A stretch of DNA of 64,000 bases, from NCBI RefSeq assembly GCF_003112695.1, contig NZ_BFBP01000014.1:1-64000 (forward strand), in the 5' to 3' direction. Both the position numbers and the translations under genes were made by a program. The notes beneath the pieces were generated by a model. That model was not told where the DNA came from. It made no database searches and saw only the letters and a list, made by a program, of their open reading frames with translations. This stretch comes from Azospira sp. I13. GTDB taxonomy: Bacteria > Pseudomonadota > Gammaproteobacteria > Burkholderiales > Rhodocyclaceae. Shown here piece by piece: positions 36,683 to 48,926 of the stretch. Each line of letters opens with the position of its first letter. Within the stretch, counting starts at the first letter, position 1.

Positions 36683-37162
36683 ATGTCAGTCTTCAAATCC
36701 CGTCGATTTTCTGCCGCAGTCTGGTTTGCCGGTATGGCTGCGTTTGGTCTTTCCACTTCCGCTGCCATGGCCGGAGGCCTGTATACCTGGAAAGATGAAA
36801 ACGGCCTGACCGTCATGTCCGACAAACCTCCTGTTGGTAAAAACCAACAGAAGCGGGTCATCAACGTCCCCGAACCCACCTCCCCGGCGGCGCCCCCCAA
36901 GACCTTTGCCGACCGGGAAATGGAATTCCGGCGAGACCAGCAGGCACGCCAGGAAAAAGCCAAGAAGGCCGATGAAGAAAAGGCCCAGGCCGCCAAAAAC
37001 AAGGAAGGCTGCGAATCCGCCCGCCGCAACCTGCAACTCTACCAATCCGGTGAACGCATCGCCCGCCGTACCGACAGCGGCGAACGGGAATTTCTCGACG
37101 AAGATCAGCGGGCAGCCGAAGCGGCCAAGGCACAAAAGGCCGTCAACGAGTGGTGCCGCTGA
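36683..37162 (+). CDS. DUF4124-domain secreted protein
   Basis: The 159-residue protein has a signal peptide ([20 protein letters not shown], cleavage near AMAGG). A DUF4124 domain follows at once ([20 protein letters not shown]), then a Lys/Glu/Ala-rich helical region and a cysteine-containing C terminus ([25 protein letters not shown]). DUF4124 proteins are common in betaproteobacteria and have no known function; the two cysteines could form a disulfide in the periplasm. The frame is open far upstream, but the ATG at 36683 gives the signal peptide. It is divergent from guaB. Confidence 0.8.
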   Translation: MSVFKSRRFSAAVWFAGMAAFGLSTSAAMAGGLYTWKDENGLTVMSDKPPVGKNQQKRVINVPEPTSPAAPPKTFADREMEFRRDQQARQEKAKKADEEKAQAAKNKEGCESARRNLQLYQSGERIARRTDSGEREFLDEDQRAAEAAKAQKAVNEWCR

Positions 37163-37190
37163 ATCCTCCAACCCTCCTGTGAGCAGGCGT

Positions 37191-37218
37191 AAAAAAGGCG
37201 GCCAAGGCCGCCTTTTTT
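37191..37218. terminator. Bidirectional terminator between the DUF4124 gene and rnfH
   Basis: AAAAAAGGCGGCC (37191-37203) and GGCCGCCTTTTTT (37206-37218) form a 13-bp stem with a two-base centre and T runs in both directions. Confidence 0.9.
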
Positions 37219-37234
37219 CATGGACAGGGCGTTG

Positions 37235-37558
37235 TTACTCCCCGCCCCCTTCGTCCCCCGCCCCCTTCTTCATCACTTTGCCTTCGGCAGCACGCTGCTT
37301 GCGCACCTCTTTCGGGTCGGCAATGAGGGGGCGATAAATCTCCACCCGGTCCCGGTCCCGCAGCACGGCATCGGGCTTGGCCAGCTTGGCGAAGATGCCA
37401 AGCTTGTTCTTGGCCAGATCGATCTCGGGATATTTTTCCAGCAGTCCGGAAGCTTCGATAGCCTGGCGCACCGTGGCGCCCTCCTCCAGCTTGACGGCAA
37501 CAAGCGCCTGTTTCTGCTGCAGGGCGTAGACCACTTCGACGTTGATTTTTTCAGCCAT
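37235..37558 (-). CDS. rnfH: RnfH-family (UPF0125, RatB-like) protein
   Basis: The 107-residue protein of ubiquitin-like fold begins [20 protein letters not shown] and contains [20 protein letters not shown] and [15 protein letters not shown], the conserved signature of the family. The C terminus is Gly/Lys-rich. I place the start at 37558, which overlaps the end of ratA by 8 bp. RatA and RnfH are regularly adjacent; the molecular role of RnfH is not established despite the name. Confidence 0.85.
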   Translation of the reverse strand: MAEKINVEVVYALQQKQALVAVKLEEGATVRQAIEASGLLEKYPEIDLAKNKLGIFAKLAKPDAVLRDRDRVEIYRPLIADPKEVRKQRAAEGKVMKKGAGDEGGGE

Positions 37559-37982
37559 AGATTTGGGCCGCACGTTTGACGAAAGCGTCCACGAACGTAT
37601 TGGCAATGTGGTTGAAGACGGGGCCGATGACTTTTTCAAATAGCTTGCTGGAGAATTCGTAGCTCAGGGTGAATTCGATCTTGCAGGCTTTTTCAGCCAG
37701 GGGCTTGAAGTGCCAGCGCCCTTCGAGACGACGAAAAGGCCCGTCCACCAGACGAATATTCATCCACGACGGCACTTCCTTGTCATTTTCGGTCGTGAAA
37801 TGGGATTTGACGCTGTGGTAATTGATGAACAGGGTAGCCGCCGTCTTCTTGGCATCACGAAATTTCAGTTCCGTGGAACTGCACCAAGGGAGGAACTGCG
37901 GGTAATCCTCGACCCTATCCACCAGATCGAACATCTGCTGGGCCGAAAACTCGATCAAGACTGATTTTTCCACCAGAGCCAT
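37551..37982 (-). CDS. ratA: RatA-type START-domain protein (COQ10-like)
   Basis: The 143-residue single START/polyketide-cyclase domain includes the family features [22 protein letters not shown] near the N terminus and a C-terminal helix [17 protein letters not shown]. In E. coli the RatA homologue was reported to bind 50S subunits; related COQ10 proteins bind ubiquinone. In many relatives smpB is divergent next to this gene, but here the upstream neighbour is ftsB and no smpB is seen. Confidence 0.88.
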   Translation of the reverse strand: MALVEKSVLIEFSAQQMFDLVDRVEDYPQFLPWCSSTELKFRDAKKTAATLFINYHSVKSHFTTENDKEVPSWMNIRLVDGPFRRLEGRWHFKPLAEKACKIEFTLSYEFSSKLFEKVIGPVFNHIANTFVDAFVKRAAQIYG

Positions 37983-38050
37983 GGGCGGCCAACTTCCAAA
38001 ATCCTTGCGGGAGGGGCGATTCTAACAAAAGCACGCCCGGACTGCGGTGC

Positions 38051-38410
38051 CTAACGGGCCGTCTTTTCCGGCTTCGCCAGCGTCTTGCCGGGTCTGGGCA
38101 GGGGCAAGGGTGGCACATCGTCGGCCGACTTCTCGGGGGGGCGCTCGGGCAATTGCAGGAAGACCTCATCCTGACGAATCATGCCCAGTTCAAAGCGGGC
38201 CCGTTCCTCGATGGCGTCATAGCCTTGCTTCAAATCCCGTACTTCGGCGTCAAGGCCGCCGTTGCGCACTTCCAGCTTGCGGTTGGCTTCCTTCTGCTGC
38301 TGCAACTGCCGGTCCACATCCCAGACTTTCAGCCAGCCGCCTTTACCCAGCCACAAGGGGTATTGGAGGAAGGCAATCAGGGAGAGGAGTCCGATGGTCA
38401 GCCAGCGCAT
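38051..38410 (-). CDS. ftsB: Cell-division protein FtsB
   Basis: The 119-residue bitopic protein has a short cytoplasmic N terminus, one membrane span ([19 protein letters not shown]), then a periplasmic coiled coil ([20 protein letters not shown]) and the conserved [17 protein letters not shown] segment. It links FtsL and FtsQ in the divisome. A Pro/Lys-rich tail extends about 25 residues past the usual end. The ATG at 38410 is used. It follows eno at 70 bp, the usual order in proteobacteria. Confidence 0.9.
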   Translation of the reverse strand: MRWLTIGLLSLIAFLQYPLWLGKGGWLKVWDVDRQLQQQKEANRKLEVRNGGLDAEVRDLKQGYDAIEERARFELGMIRQDEVFLQLPERPPEKSADDVPPLPLPRPGKTLAKPEKTAR

Positions 38411-38480
38411 GGGGAGACAGGGGCAGATAATAAAAGGGCCGGGAGTTTCGACTTCCCGGCCCACATTGCCTTTTGCAGCC

Positions 38481-40101
<1,621 letters not shown>

Positions 40102-40109
40102 GACGGGGC

Positions 40110-40403
40110 TCAGAGTTTCACGTCAGAGAAGAGCAACATGCCAATCTCTTCCCAGCGCCGCACGATACCGGCGTGGACATCGTTCTCGTAATAGGCCTGG
40201 AGGGCGCTGGCAGTTTCAAATTCAGCGTAGACGGCATAATCCCAGGCCTGGGGATCCGGGGTGATGTTTGGGCCATGCTTCCAGGTGACGATGCCCGGCA
40301 CCACCTTGGGCAACTGGTCCAGTTCGCTGAGCAGGGCCAGCACCCGGGGATCGTTGGTGGCGATGCCCGGCTTGGTCTTGAACAGGACGACGTGGGCCAG
40401 CAT
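40110..40403 (-). CDS. Dabb (stress-responsive alpha/beta barrel) domain protein
   Basis: The 97-residue protein begins AHVVLFKTKPGIATNDPRVL and ends with the helix and strand pair YYENDVHAGIVRRWEEIGML, the Dabb-domain pattern. It is probably a homodimer. Its start codon overlaps the last base of kdsA, so it is co-translated. Function unknown. Confidence 0.85.
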   Translation of the reverse strand: MLAHVVLFKTKPGIATNDPRVLALLSELDQLPKVVPGIVTWKHGPNITPDPQAWDYAVYAEFETASALQAYYENDVHAGIVRRWEEIGMLLFSDVKL

Positions 40404-41242
40404 CAGAGGCTCTGCTCTTCCAGGGGGCCAGCCTTCACCAGGCGGTCGATATCCACCAGCACCTTGAGCAACGAGGCCATGCGGTCCAGGGGCCAGGCAT
40501 TGGGGCCGTCGGACATGGCACAGGCTGGGTTCGGATGGGTTTCCATGAATAGGCCAGCCACGCCCACGGCCACGGCAGCCCGGGCCAGCACCGGCACGAA
40601 CTCGCGCTGGCCGCCGGATGCCGTACCCTGCCCGCCGGGCAGCTGCACGCTGTGGGTGGCGTCGAACACCACCGGGCAGGCGGTGTCGCGCATGATGGCC
40701 AGGGAGCGCATGTCCGAGACCAGATTATTGTAGCCAAAGGAAGCACCGCGCTCGCAGACCATGATGGTGTCGGCACCGCCATTGGCTTCCTTGGCCTTGT
40801 CCACCACGTTCTTCATGTCGCCGGGGGCCAGAAACTGGCCCTTTTTGATGTTCACCGGCTTGCCGGAAGCGGCCACGGCGTGGATGAAATCCGTCTGGCG
40901 GCAAAGGAAGGCCGGGGTCTGCAGCACGTCCACCACGGCGGCCACTTCCGGCACTTCGGCTTCGGTGTGCACATCGGTCAGCACCGGCACGCCAATCTGC
41001 TGGCGCACGGTTTCCAGGATCTTCAGACCGGCATCCAGCCCCAGGCCGCGGAAGCTCTTGCCGGAGCTGCGGTTGGCCTTGTCGTAGGAAGCTTTGAAGA
41101 TGTAGGGGATGCCCAACTGGCCGCAGACTTCCTTCAACTGGCCGGCCACGTCCAGGCACAGCTGCTCGGACTCGGCGACGCAGGGGCCGGCGATGAGGAA
41201 GATGGGCTGGTCGAGGCCGACCTCGAAGTCACACAGTTTCAT
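40403..41242 (-). CDS. kdsA: 3-deoxy-D-manno-octulosonate 8-phosphate synthase
   Basis: The 279-residue enzyme condenses arabinose 5-phosphate with phosphoenolpyruvate in the Kdo branch of lipopolysaccharide synthesis. It is a DAHP-synthase-type barrel with [37 protein letters not shown] and [20 protein letters not shown]. Its presence shows a Gram-negative host. It follows pyrG at 10 bp. Confidence 0.97.
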   Translation of the reverse strand: MKLCDFEVGLDQPIFLIAGPCVAESEQLCLDVAGQLKEVCGQLGIPYIFKASYDKANRSSGKSFRGLGLDAGLKILETVRQQIGVPVLTDVHTEAEVPEVAAVVDVLQTPAFLCRQTDFIHAVAASGKPVNIKKGQFLAPGDMKNVVDKAKEANGGADTIMVCERGASFGYNNLVSDMRSLAIMRDTACPVVFDATHSVQLPGGQGTASGGQREFVPVLARAAVAVGVAGLFMETHPNPACAMSDGPNAWPLDRMASLLKVLVDIDRLVKAGPLEEQSL

Positions 41243-41252
41243 GCACGAACCT

Positions 41253-42959
<1,707 letters not shown>

Positions 42960-43054
42960 TCATGCGGAAAACGGCGGGGAACGCACGGGTATCCGGGCAA
43001 ATAAGGGCGAGCCCGGACAAAACCGCCGCCTCGCCCTCCCCGCCCGGCCCGGTC

Positions 43055-43843
43055 TCAGCGGGCCGTCCAGGCGCCATCCATGGGCAAGGCCGCCCCGGTC
43101 ATGCCGGCGCCGGCCGGAGAGCAGAGAAAGAGAACGAACGCCGCCAGGTCGTCGGCCTCCAGGAAGCGCTTGTTGGGCTGGGCCGCCAGGATGACATCGC
43201 GAATCACCTGCTCTTCCGGCAGCTGGTGCACCTGGGCCTGAGCCGCCACCTGCTTTTCCACCAGGGGCGTGCGCACATAGCCAGGGCAGACGGCGTTACA
43301 GGTGATGCCGGTCTCCGCCACCTCCAGGGCCACCGCCTTGGATAGCCCCACCACCGCATGCTTGCTGGCCGTGTAAGGCGCCTTGAAGGGCGAGGCCACC
43401 AGGCCATGGGCCGAGGCGATATTGACGATACGTCCCCAGTTGCGCGCCTTCATGCCCGGCAGCACGGCCTTGGTGGCATGGAAGACGGAGGAGAGGTTGA
43501 TGGCAATGAGTTGATCCCACTTTTCTTCGGGAAACTGATCCACCGGCGCCACATGTTGGATACCGGCGTTGTTCACCAGAATATCCACCCCACCCAGCTG
43601 TTCCTTGGTGGCCGCCACCAGGGCGCGCACCGAGGCCGGGTCGGCCAGGTCGGCGGAGGTATAGGCCACCGGCACCCCGAACTCGGCCGCCAGCGATGCC
43701 CGCAAATCTTCTGCCTCGGCGGCCGGGCGGGAGCCGTTGAGCATGACGGCCGCACCGGAGCGGGCCAGGGCCCGGGCTACGGCCAGGCCGATGCCGGAGG
43801 TGGAGCCGGTGACGAGGGCGACTTTTCCGTTGAGCATGGACAT
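43055..43843 (-). CDS. bdhA: 3-hydroxybutyrate dehydrogenase (short-chain dehydrogenase)
   Basis: The 262-residue Rossmann enzyme has the cofactor motif GSTSGIGLAVARAL and NNAGIQHVAPVDQFPEEKWD. The catalytic Ser lies in NIASAHGLVASPFK and Tyr/Lys in YTASKHAVVGLSK. The HVAPVDQFP and AHGLVASP segments are typical of 3-hydroxybutyrate dehydrogenase, which feeds ketone bodies or polyhydroxybutyrate products to acetoacetate. The acetoacetyl-CoA synthetase at 60254 would take the next step. A second ATG two codons on may be the real start. The 211-bp gap to 44055 holds only a short hairpin (ACCTGGCG with CGCCAGGT). Confidence 0.88.
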   Translation of the reverse strand: MSMLNGKVALVTGSTSGIGLAVARALARSGAAVMLNGSRPAAEAEDLRASLAAEFGVPVAYTSADLADPASVRALVAATKEQLGGVDILVNNAGIQHVAPVDQFPEEKWDQLIAINLSSVFHATKAVLPGMKARNWGRIVNIASAHGLVASPFKAPYTASKHAVVGLSKAVALEVAETGITCNAVCPGYVRTPLVEKQVAAQAQVHQLPEEQVIRDVILAAQPNKRFLEADDLAAFVLFLCSPAGAGMTGAALPMDGAWTAR

Positions 43844-44054
43844 CTCCTTCAGGGGAAATCAGGATCAGGGCCGAATTTCAGCCGATTCAGTCGATTCAGC
43901 TAAATCAGGCCATGGCAACCCATTCGCATCACACCTGGCGGCAAGGCGCGCCAGGTAAGGACGCTGGGGCTGATGGCCGGGAAACGGGCGTCTTTACAGC
44001 CTCTCCAGGCAGACATCTTGCGGATCGCCATCTGGTGCGCCTGCCAGGGCAAGG

Positions 44055-44597
44055 TTAGCGGATGAATTCCCGGCTAACGGCCCGGAACAAATCGGTACCA
44101 GCCCGGTGCAGCCACTCAAAGGCCACCATCTCCCGGGAGACAATGACGCAACCCGCCTGGCGCAAGCGCTCCAGGGCCAGGGCCTTATCTTCCGGGCGGC
44201 GCGAACCGACAGCCTCGGCGACAACGAAAACCTCCTTGCCACGACCCAGCAGGTCCAGGGCCGTCTGCAAGACGCAGACATGGGTTTCGGTGCCGGTAAT
44301 CACCACCTGGCGGCGGGCAAACGCCGGTTCGTTCTCCAGGCAGCCATCGGCCACGGCGGAAAAGTGGATCTTCTCAACGACTTCTTCCGGCGCCAGTTTG
44401 TCCGCCAGGGCCGGCACCAGGGGCCCCAGCCCCTTGGGGTACTGCACCGTGGCCAGTACCGGTACGGTCAGGCGACGGGCCACTTCCACCAGCCACAGAT
44501 TGTGGGCGGTCACCGCCGCAGTGTCGTGGATGGCGGGTGCCAGGCGTTCCTGGATATCGATCACCAGCAACAGGGATTGGTCGGCCTTGATCAGCAT
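44055..44597 (-). CDS. Isochorismatase-family cysteine hydrolase
   Basis: The 180-residue protein has the catalytic triad of the family: Asp in LLVIDIQERLAPAI, Lys in VVEKIHFSAV and Cys in VITGTETHVCVLQTALDLL. This last pattern places it near the YcaC and nicotinamidase-like group rather than true isochorismatases. The natural substrate is not evident. The ATG at 44597 is chosen to match family N termini. It lies downstream of selU in the same direction. Confidence 0.85.
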   Translation of the reverse strand: MLIKADQSLLLVIDIQERLAPAIHDTAAVTAHNLWLVEVARRLTVPVLATVQYPKGLGPLVPALADKLAPEEVVEKIHFSAVADGCLENEPAFARRQVVITGTETHVCVLQTALDLLGRGKEVFVVAEAVGSRRPEDKALALERLRQAGCVIVSREMVAFEWLHRAGTDLFRAVSREFIR

Positions 44598-44646
44598 AGG
44601 GTCTCCGCAGGTTGCGATGGAAGGGATGACGCGGCCGACCAGCCTA

Positions 44647-45702
44647 TCACGCCCCGGCGGCCGAGCGCAGCCGCTGCGCCAGCCGGAGGATGGCCGCATC
44701 ACTCAGATCGTCCGTCAGGAACGGGGAATGGGGGCGACGGCCCTGGTAGTTCTGCCCCTGGGAGCGGTGATAGTGGGGATCGTAGTGCTTTTCCAGCAAT
44801 GCCTGCACCAGGGTGGCCCAATCCCCCTGCTGCGCCAGCGCCTGCCAATGGGCAACGTTTTCCCGTCCTTGCAAGGCCTTCAGGCTTTCCAGGCGTTCGA
44901 TCAGCCAGGCCGGATCATTCAGAAAGTAGTCGTAATCCCGCAGCAGAAAGGCCACCCGGGCTTCCTGGGTGGCCGCCACTTCCAGGCACTCACCGCCCCG
45001 AATGGCCAGCAGCAGGCTATCCGGCAGATGCAGGCGGCCAATCTTGCGGCTCTCGGCCTCGACAAAGACGGGATGGGCCGCTTCAAAGCCGGCCAGGGCC
45101 TGCCACAGCTGGGTCTCGAAGCCCTTCTGGGCCGGCTGGGGCTCCCCGGGCAGGACCCCGAGGACCGACCCCTTGTGGGCCGCCAGGGTTTCCAGATCCA
45201 GCACCTGGGCGCCCTGTCGGGCCAGGGCCTGGAGGATGCGGGTCTTGCCGCTGCCGGTGGCGCCGCAGATGACGCGGTAGGAAAAGCGGGGCGCCAGGGC
45301 GTCGATCTGTTCCATGACGTGCTGGCGGAAGGCCTTGTAGCCCCCGTCCAGCTTGTCCGCCTTCCAGCCGATCTGGCGGAAGATGATCTGCATCGCGCCG
45401 CTGCGCTGGCCACCGCGCCAGCAATAGATGAGAGGGCGCCATTCCTTGGGCCGGTCATGGAAGCGCTCCTGCAGGTGGCGGGCGATGTTGATGGAAATCA
45501 GGGCCGCCCCCACCTTCTTGGCCTCGAAAGGGGAAACCTGCTTGTACAGGGTGCCGACGGTGATCCGCTCCTCGTTGGACAGCACCGGGCAGTTGATGGC
45601 CCCGGGCACATGGTCCTCGGCAAATTCGGCGGGAGTGCGGACATCGATGATCTCATCGTATTCCGCCAGTTGGGCGACGCTGGCAAGGCCGGACTGTTTC
45701 AT
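44647..45702 (-). CDS. selU: tRNA 2-selenouridine synthase (SelU/MnmH)
   Basis: The 351-residue protein has an N-terminal rhodanese domain (catalytic Cys in LIYCWRGGQRSGAM) and a C-terminal P-loop domain (GATGSGKTRILQAL). Together they are diagnostic for the enzyme that geranylates and selenates 2-thiouridine at the tRNA wobble position. It needs selenophosphate, supplied by SelD, which is encoded divergently 89 bp away. The start is set at 45702 (MKQSGLASVAQ). Confidence 0.92.
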   Translation of the reverse strand: MKQSGLASVAQLAEYDEIIDVRTPAEFAEDHVPGAINCPVLSNEERITVGTLYKQVSPFEAKKVGAALISINIARHLQERFHDRPKEWRPLIYCWRGGQRSGAMQIIFRQIGWKADKLDGGYKAFRQHVMEQIDALAPRFSYRVICGATGSGKTRILQALARQGAQVLDLETLAAHKGSVLGVLPGEPQPAQKGFETQLWQALAGFEAAHPVFVEAESRKIGRLHLPDSLLLAIRGGECLEVAATQEARVAFLLRDYDYFLNDPAWLIERLESLKALQGRENVAHWQALAQQGDWATLVQALLEKHYDPHYHRSQGQNYQGRRPHSPFLTDDLSDAAILRLAQRLRSAAGA

Positions 45703-45791
45703 GGTCGGGGGTGGCAATTTTCGCAAAGAGGCGCCATTCTAGCGCCCTTCCCTGCCCTCCCTCTTTTTCCCGCCCCTGCGGCGGCAAAGCC

Positions 45792-46832
45792 ATGGACGAT
45801 ATCAAGCTCACTTCCTTTTCCCACGGCGGCGGCTGCGGCTGCAAGATTGCCCCGGCCGTGCTCTCCCAGATCCTCGCTGCCACCCCGGCCGCCCTCATCC
45901 CGCCCCAGTTGCTGGTGGGCACCGAATCCTCCGACGATGCGGCGGTCTATAAGCTCAACGACAGCCAGGCCCTGGTGGCCACCACCGACTTCTTCACACC
46001 CATCGTGGATGACCCCCACGATTTCGGCCGTATCGCCGCCACCAACGCCATATCCGACATCTACGCCATGGGCGGCACGCCCATCCTGGCGCTGGCCCTG
46101 GTGGGCATGCCCCTGGACAAGCTGCCCCTGCCGGTGATCGAACGCATCCTGGCCGGCGGCGCCTCGGTCTGCGCCGAGGCCGGCATCCCCATCGCCGGCG
46201 GCCATTCCATCGACGTGCTAGAACCCATCTACGGCCTGGTGGCCCTGGGCCTGGTGCATCCGGACAAGGTGAAAAAGAACAATGCCGCCCGGGCCGGCGA
46301 TCTGCTGATCCTGGGCAAGCCCCTGGGCGTGGGCATCCTTTCCGCCGCCTTGAAGAAGGGCAAGCTCTCTGCCGACGGCTACGCCCAGATGATCCGTTTC
46401 ACCACCCAGCTCAACCGGGTCGGCACCCAACTGGCGGAACTGCCGGCAGTGCATGCCATGACCGATGTCACCGGCTTCGGCCTGGCCGGCCATCTGCTGG
46501 AAATCTGCCGTGGTTCCCAGCTTGCCGCCGAAGTTAACTTTGCGGCCCTGCCCGCCATTGCCGAGGCTGTCACCCATGTACAGGCGGGCATTGCCACCGG
46601 CGCCTCCACCCGCAACTGGGCCGGCTACGGTCAGGATGTGGAACTGGGCACAGGGCTGGGGGAATGGCAGCAGAAATTCATCACCGACCCCCAGACCTCC
46701 GGCGGCCTGCTGGTAAGTTGCGCCCCGGAGGCGGCGGAAGCCGTGCTGACCACCTTCCGTCAGGCGGGCTTTGGCGAAGCTGCGGTGATCGGCAGCCTAG
46801 CCACGGGCGAGGCCAAGGTCAGCGTGCGCTGA
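45792..46832 (+). CDS. selD: Selenophosphate synthetase
   Basis: The 346-residue AIR-synthase-fold enzyme makes selenophosphate from ATP and selenide. The N-terminal active-site loop is GGGCGCKIAP, with cysteine rather than selenocysteine at the catalytic position and the essential Lys three residues on. ATP-site motifs DDAAVYKLND and TDFFTPIVDDPHDFGRIAAT follow. No selA, selB or tRNA-Sec is in the window, so its visible use here is selenouridine formation with SelU. Confidence 0.95.
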   Translation: MDDIKLTSFSHGGGCGCKIAPAVLSQILAATPAALIPPQLLVGTESSDDAAVYKLNDSQALVATTDFFTPIVDDPHDFGRIAATNAISDIYAMGGTPILALALVGMPLDKLPLPVIERILAGGASVCAEAGIPIAGGHSIDVLEPIYGLVALGLVHPDKVKKNNAARAGDLLILGKPLGVGILSAALKKGKLSADGYAQMIRFTTQLNRVGTQLAELPAVHAMTDVTGFGLAGHLLEICRGSQLAAEVNFAALPAIAEAVTHVQAGIATGASTRNWAGYGQDVELGTGLGEWQQKFITDPQTSGGLLVSCAPEAAEAVLTTFRQAGFGEAAVIGSLATGEAKVSVR

Positions 46833-47457
46833 GCAGGGGCGACAGCCCCTTCCAGACGTTATCCAGCAGCCGGGGCTGGGCCTCGGCCAGGGGGTGGAGG
46901 TTGTCGGCCTGGAAGAGTTGGGGCTTGTCCGCCACCCCGTCCAGCAGGAAATCCACATAGGCCAACTTCTCCTGCCGGGCCACTTCACCAAAACTGCGGT
47001 GGAATTCCTCCGCATAGGGTCCGAAGTTGGGTGGCAGGCGCATGCCCACCAGCAACACCCGGGCCTTTTGCCGCCGGGCCGCCGCTACCATGGCCTTGAG
47101 GTTGTCCCGCATTACCCCCAGAGACAGGCCCCGCAGGCCGTCGTTGGCGCCCAGCACCAATACCAGCACGGCCGGCTGGTGCTTGCTCAGGGCCGCCTCC
47201 AGGCGGGAACGGCCGCCCGCCGTGGTCTCGCCGGAGATGCTGGCATTGACGACGCTATAATCAAGGCGCTTTTCCTGCAGCCGTGCCTGCAACAGGGCCG
47301 GCCAGGCTGCCTCCTGGCGAATACCGTAGCCCGCCGAGAGGGAATCGCCGTAAACCAGGATGATCCCTGCCGCCCGGGCCCCTGGCAACGAAAATAAGGC
47401 CAGTAGCAGAAACAGCCCTGATAGGGCAGAAAATCGTATGAGGGAATGAAACCGCAT
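46819..47457 (-). CDS. tesA: Periplasmic SGNH esterase (TesA/arylesterase type)
   Basis: The 212-residue protein has a signal peptide (LSGLFLLLALFSLPGARAAG) and the SGNH blocks: nucleophile Ser in VYGDSLSAGYGI, Gly in SISGETTAGGRSR, Asn in LGANDGLRG and Asp/His in DNLHPLAE. It hydrolyses acyl-CoA or aryl esters in the periplasm. It converges on selD with a 14-bp overlap. Its start codon shares bases with the divergent ABC ATPase start, the classical tesA/ybbA arrangement. Confidence 0.9.
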   Translation of the reverse strand: MRFHSLIRFSALSGLFLLLALFSLPGARAAGIILVYGDSLSAGYGIRQEAAWPALLQARLQEKRLDYSVVNASISGETTAGGRSRLEAALSKHQPAVLVLVLGANDGLRGLSLGVMRDNLKAMVAAARRQKARVLLVGMRLPPNFGPYAEEFHRSFGEVARQEKLAYVDFLLDGVADKPQLFQADNLHPLAEAQPRLLDNVWKGLSPLLSAR

Positions 47458-48133
47458 GGTTGAGCATCCGTTGGTGGAAGTGGTGGCGCTGACCAAGACC
47501 GTTAGCAATGGAGACGCGCCCCTGACGATTTTGCACGATATCGGTTTCACCGTGAGTGCGGGGGAAACCGTAGCCATCGTCGGCGCCTCCGGCTCCGGAA
47601 AATCCACCCTGCTGGGCTTGCTGGCCGGCCTGGACAGCCCCAGCAGCGGCACGGTGCGCCTCGATGGCGAAGACCTCAATCAGCTGGATGAAGATGCCCG
47701 GGCCCGCCTGCGCGGTCGCATGCTCGGCTTCGTCTTTCAGTCGTTCCAGCTGTTGCCTTCCCTCACGGCCGAAGAAAACGTCATGCTGCCCATGGAGCTA
47801 GCCGGCATCAAGGAGGCTGGCCCCAAGGCCCGGCAATGGCTGGAGCGGGTCGGCTTGAGCCAGCGCCTGCGCCATTACCCCAAGCACCTCTCCGGCGGCG
47901 AGCAGCAGCGGGTCGCCCTGGCCCGGGCTTTTGCCCTGGAACCCAAGCTGGTACTGGCGGATGAACCGACGGGAAATCTGGATGGGGCCACCGGCCACCA
48001 GATCATCGACCTGATGTTCGCCTTGAATGCGGACCAGGGCACCACCCTGGTGCTGGTCACCCACGACGACGAGATTGCCGCCCGCTGCGGGCGGCGCCTG
48101 CGCATGCAGGATGGACGCCTGACGCCCGGCTGA
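47456..48133 (+). CDS. ybbA: ABC transporter ATP-binding protein (YbbA/LolD family)
   Basis: The 225-residue ATPase has Walker A (GASGSGKSTL), the Q-loop FVFQSFQLLPSLTAEENV, signature LSGGEQQRVALARA and Walker B (LVLADEPTGNLDG). The FQLLPSLTA and TGNLD pattern is the LolD/MacB/YbbA group. In E. coli and most relatives ybbA is followed by its permease ybbP; here a TetR gene on the opposite strand comes next, so the membrane partner is missing locally. The start codon overlaps the tesA start by two bases. Confidence 0.88.
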   Translation: MVEHPLVEVVALTKTVSNGDAPLTILHDIGFTVSAGETVAIVGASGSGKSTLLGLLAGLDSPSSGTVRLDGEDLNQLDEDARARLRGRMLGFVFQSFQLLPSLTAEENVMLPMELAGIKEAGPKARQWLERVGLSQRLRHYPKHLSGGEQQRVALARAFALEPKLVLADEPTGNLDGATGHQIIDLMFALNADQGTTLVLVTHDDEIAARCGRRLRMQDGRLTPG

Positions 48134-48136
48134 GGC

Positions 48137-48736
48137 CTAAGCCCCGGAGGGTAGCTTGCTGGCGCCGGCGATGCAGTCGGCGATCCAGTCCCGCAGGGCA
48201 TCCAAATCCGGGTCGAAGTGCTGGTAGCTCATCAGGCTCTGGCCGAACACATAGGCGTAGAGCAGCAGGCTGCGGCTCTTGGCCTCCTTCTCCGACAGGC
48301 CGCAGGCAACAAAGAGCTTGCGGGTGCATTCCAGGCGCCAGGTATCCACCTCTTCGACGATGGCTGCCGCCTGTGCATCCCGGCGGGCCCAGTCGCGCAC
48401 GGCCAGTTCGATGGGAATGCCCTTGCGGTTGCGAGCCAGGGTATAGACCTGGATCACGTGGTAGATCTGCACCTGTTCCTTGCCGGGCAGCGCCGTGGTC
48501 TGCTTGATGATGTCCTTGATGCGGCCTTCCTTCCAGGTGTTGAGGACGGCCATGAGGAGATCGTTGCGATCCTTGAAATGCCAGTAGAAGCTGCCCTTGG
48601 TCACCCCGAAATTCTTGGCCAGGACCTCCACCCGCAGACCGTCCGTTCCCTGGTCGGCAAGGACGTCGATGGCGGCCTCGATCCAGTCGCCACGATCAAG
48701 CTGGGTGCGGACTTTTGTTGTTTTTTCCTGTTTCAT
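48137..48736 (-). CDS. TetR-family regulator, probably of the ETF/acyl-CoA oxidation genes
   Basis: The 199-residue protein has an N-terminal TetR HTH (WIEAAIDVLADQGTDGLRVE, then NFGVTKGSFYWHFKDRNDL) and an all-helical ligand-binding C-terminal domain. It is divergent from etfB, and the region between holds two 17-bp palindromes. The same motif recurs upstream of etf-QO. By analogy with PsrA/FadR-type TetR proteins, acyl-CoA could be the ligand, but that is inference. It converges nearly end to end with the ABC ATPase gene. Confidence 0.85.
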   Translation of the reverse strand: MKQEKTTKVRTQLDRGDWIEAAIDVLADQGTDGLRVEVLAKNFGVTKGSFYWHFKDRNDLLMAVLNTWKEGRIKDIIKQTTALPGKEQVQIYHVIQVYTLARNRKGIPIELAVRDWARRDAQAAAIVEEVDTWRLECTRKLFVACGLSEKEAKSRSLLLYAYVFGQSLMSYQHFDPDLDALRDWIADCIAGASKLPSGA

Positions 48737-48745
48737 CTCGGGCCG

Positions 48746-48800
48746 TTGACAAGGGTTTTTCCGTACGCTACCGTATGCTGATCCATACCAGCGAGTATGG
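48746..48800. promoter_or_regulatory. etfB promoter region with two tandem TetR-type operators
   Basis: A TTGACA (48746-48751) resembles a -35 hexamer. CCGTACGCTACCGTATG (48761-48777) and CCATACCAGCGAGTATG (48783-48799) share the frame CCRTAC-N6-GTATG; each is a partial or perfect dyad. The first overlaps the expected -10 region, so binding would block transcription of etfB. A close copy of the first lies at 59707-59723. The rest of 48801-48926 has no clear feature. Confidence 0.6.
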
Positions 48801-48926
48801 GCCTATTCTGCGGTTCCACCCCGGGGCTGTCAAACTCCCGGCCGCAGGTGCGGAGCCGTCCCCAAAGGGGGGTGGGCGGAGTAGGATACTAGATTAATCA
48901 GTTCGTACGATCCCAAGGAGGATACA

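Noticed and set aside
37551-38050. Expected smpB next to ratA
   Set aside because: The sequence upstream of ratA leads directly to ftsB, and neither strand encodes SmpB motifs.
43915-43960. ACCTGGCG/CGCCAGGT hairpin between bdhA and the isochorismatase-like gene
   Set aside because: The stem is short and no T run follows on either strand, so I do not call it a terminator.
45840-45865. Possible selenocysteine codon in selD
   Set aside because: The catalytic position is tgc (Cys), not tga, so no recoding is needed.
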